From positions 1-13,329 of the forward strand of contig URXE01000058.1 in assembly GCA_900551815.1 (NCBI GenBank): DNA of 13,329 bases, given 5' to 3'. Positions 12,734 to 13,329 of this stretch are shown here, in pieces. A program made the position numbers and the translations under genes. The stretch is from an uncultured Collinsella sp. Lineage in GTDB: Bacteria; Actinomycetota; Coriobacteriia; Coriobacteriales; Coriobacteriaceae. The first letter of the stretch is position 1. Each line of letters opens with the position of its first letter. The notes under the pieces are model-generated. The model was given only the letters and a program-made list of their open reading frames with translations, did not search any database and was not told where the DNA came from.

Positions 12734-13329
12734 CTAGGCCTCGTTGTACACCGTCTTGAGCTTCAGCAGGTGAGCGTAGCGGTCCATAGCGGCCTGCTCG
12801 TTCTCCTTGAAGAGCTCCTCGGCGCGCTCGGGGAAGGAACGCGTCAGCGAAGCGTAACGGGCCTCGTTCATCAGGAACTCCTGATAACCGCCCGCGGGCT
12901 CCTTGGAATCGAGCGAGAACTTCTTGCCGGCAGCAGCCTCGGGGTTGAAGCGGAAGAGGTTCCAGTAACCGCACTCGACAGCCTTCTTCATCTCGGCCTG
13001 GCAGTTCTGCATGCCGCCCTTCTTGATGGAGTGCATCTCGCAGGGGCTGTAGCCGATGATGAGGGACGGGCCGTCGTAGGCCTCGGCCTCGTGAATAGCC
13101 TTGAGGGTCTGAGCCGGGTTGGCGCCCATGGCGACCTGTGCCACGTAGACGTAACCGTAGCTCATGGCAATCTCGGCCAGGGACTTCTTCTTGGTCACCT
13201 TACCGGCAGCGGCGAACTGAGCGACCTGGCCCAGGTTCGAGGCCTTGGAGGCCTGACCACCGGTGTTGGAGTAAACCTCGGTGTCGAAGACGAAGACGTT
13301 GACGTTGTGGCCGGAAGCCAGGACGTGAT
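12734..13329 (-). CDS. nifJ: pyruvate:ferredoxin oxidoreductase, C-terminal part
   Basis: The last 197 residues of a protein of normally about 1170-1200 residues are present; the 5' part lies beyond the right edge. The fragment starts within VLASGHNVNVFVFDTEVYSNTGGQASKAS, the metal/thiamine-diphosphate binding segment of the pyruvate:ferredoxin (flavodoxin) oxidoreductase, and continues AQFAAAGKVTKKKSLAEIAMSYGYVYVAQVAMGANPAQTLKA, YDGPSLIIGYSPCEMHSI and VECGYWNLFRFNPEA. The enzyme oxidatively decarboxylates pyruvate to acetyl-CoA and CO2 and reduces ferredoxin, a central step in strict anaerobes. The reading frame is continuous across the internal ATG at 13198, so no frameshift exists. It ends just before a large palindrome with a bidirectional terminator. 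Highly biased codon use fits strong expression. Confidence 0.96.
   Translation of the reverse strand, partial: HVLASGHNVNVFVFDTEVYSNTGGQASKASNLGQVAQFAAAGKVTKKKSLAEIAMSYGYVYVAQVAMGANPAQTLKAIHEAEAYDGPSLIIGYSPCEMHSIKKGGMQNCQAEMKKAVECGYWNLFRFNPEAAAGKKFSLDSKEPAGGYQEFLMNEARYASLTRSFPERAEELFKENEQAAMDRYAHLLKLKTVYNEA

Noticed and set aside
12301..12759. plus-strand open frame through the downstream repeats
   Set aside because: Its sequence derives from the tandem hairpin repeats and the palindrome, and it overlaps the end of the ATPase and the oxidoreductase stop.
13198..13329. apparent start of a short gene at the ATG-like codon at 13198
   Set aside because: The reading frame continues unbroken upstream with conserved pyruvate:ferredoxin oxidoreductase sequence to the window edge, so this is an internal codon.

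Overview
The window looks like a chromosomal segment of a gut Coriobacteriia member (Actinomycetota), most like Collinsella. This is an inference from the high GC content with strong C/G preference at third codon positions, GGAGG-type ribosome binding sites, and the gene set: a pyruvate:ferredoxin oxidoreductase of an anaerobe, a carbamate kinase, a UMF1-type transporter, a LytTR two-component pair and a C39-like membrane peptidase. No rRNA, tRNA, CRISPR array, transposase or phage gene was seen.

Left part (1-3777, all minus strand): the N-terminal end of a UMF1-family MFS transporter, a long hairpin element in the gap before it, then (in transcription order) a LytS/YehU-type histidine kinase, a LytTR response regulator and a zinc-dependent phospholipase C family protein. 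Kinase and regulator form an operon. The phospholipase follows 91 bases later and may be co-transcribed.

Middle part (3778-9213): an APC-superfamily permease and a prolidase/imidazolonepropionase-like amidohydrolase form a minus-strand uptake-and-hydrolysis unit, separated by a 132-base structured spacer and closed by a terminator. A divergent plus-strand gene encodes a membrane-anchored C39-like cysteine peptidase with a long basic N-terminal tail. Its stop codon lies inside a repetitive palindromic element. A minus-strand carbamate kinase with a strong terminator converges on it. No arginine deiminase or carbamoyltransferase gene is nearby, so the source of carbamoyl phosphate is not visible.

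Right part (9214-13329): about 600 bases without a convincing gene, the first half clearly AT-rich, lead to a two-gene plus-strand operon: a small DUF3830/cyclophilin-like protein and an unrecognised helical protein. After its terminator come three direct repeats at 33-34 base spacing, then an AAA ATPase with a DUF4143/nuclease-like C-terminus. The convergent space before the C-terminus of pyruvate:ferredoxin oxidoreductase holds a degenerate tandem repeat and a 125-base nested palindrome with a bidirectional terminator at its centre.

The most distinctive signals are the direct repeats upstream of the ATPase, the repeat element that supplies the peptidase stop codon, the large palindrome beside the oxidoreductase, and the amidohydrolase/permease and DUF3830 units of unknown substrate. 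None is proof of a new system.
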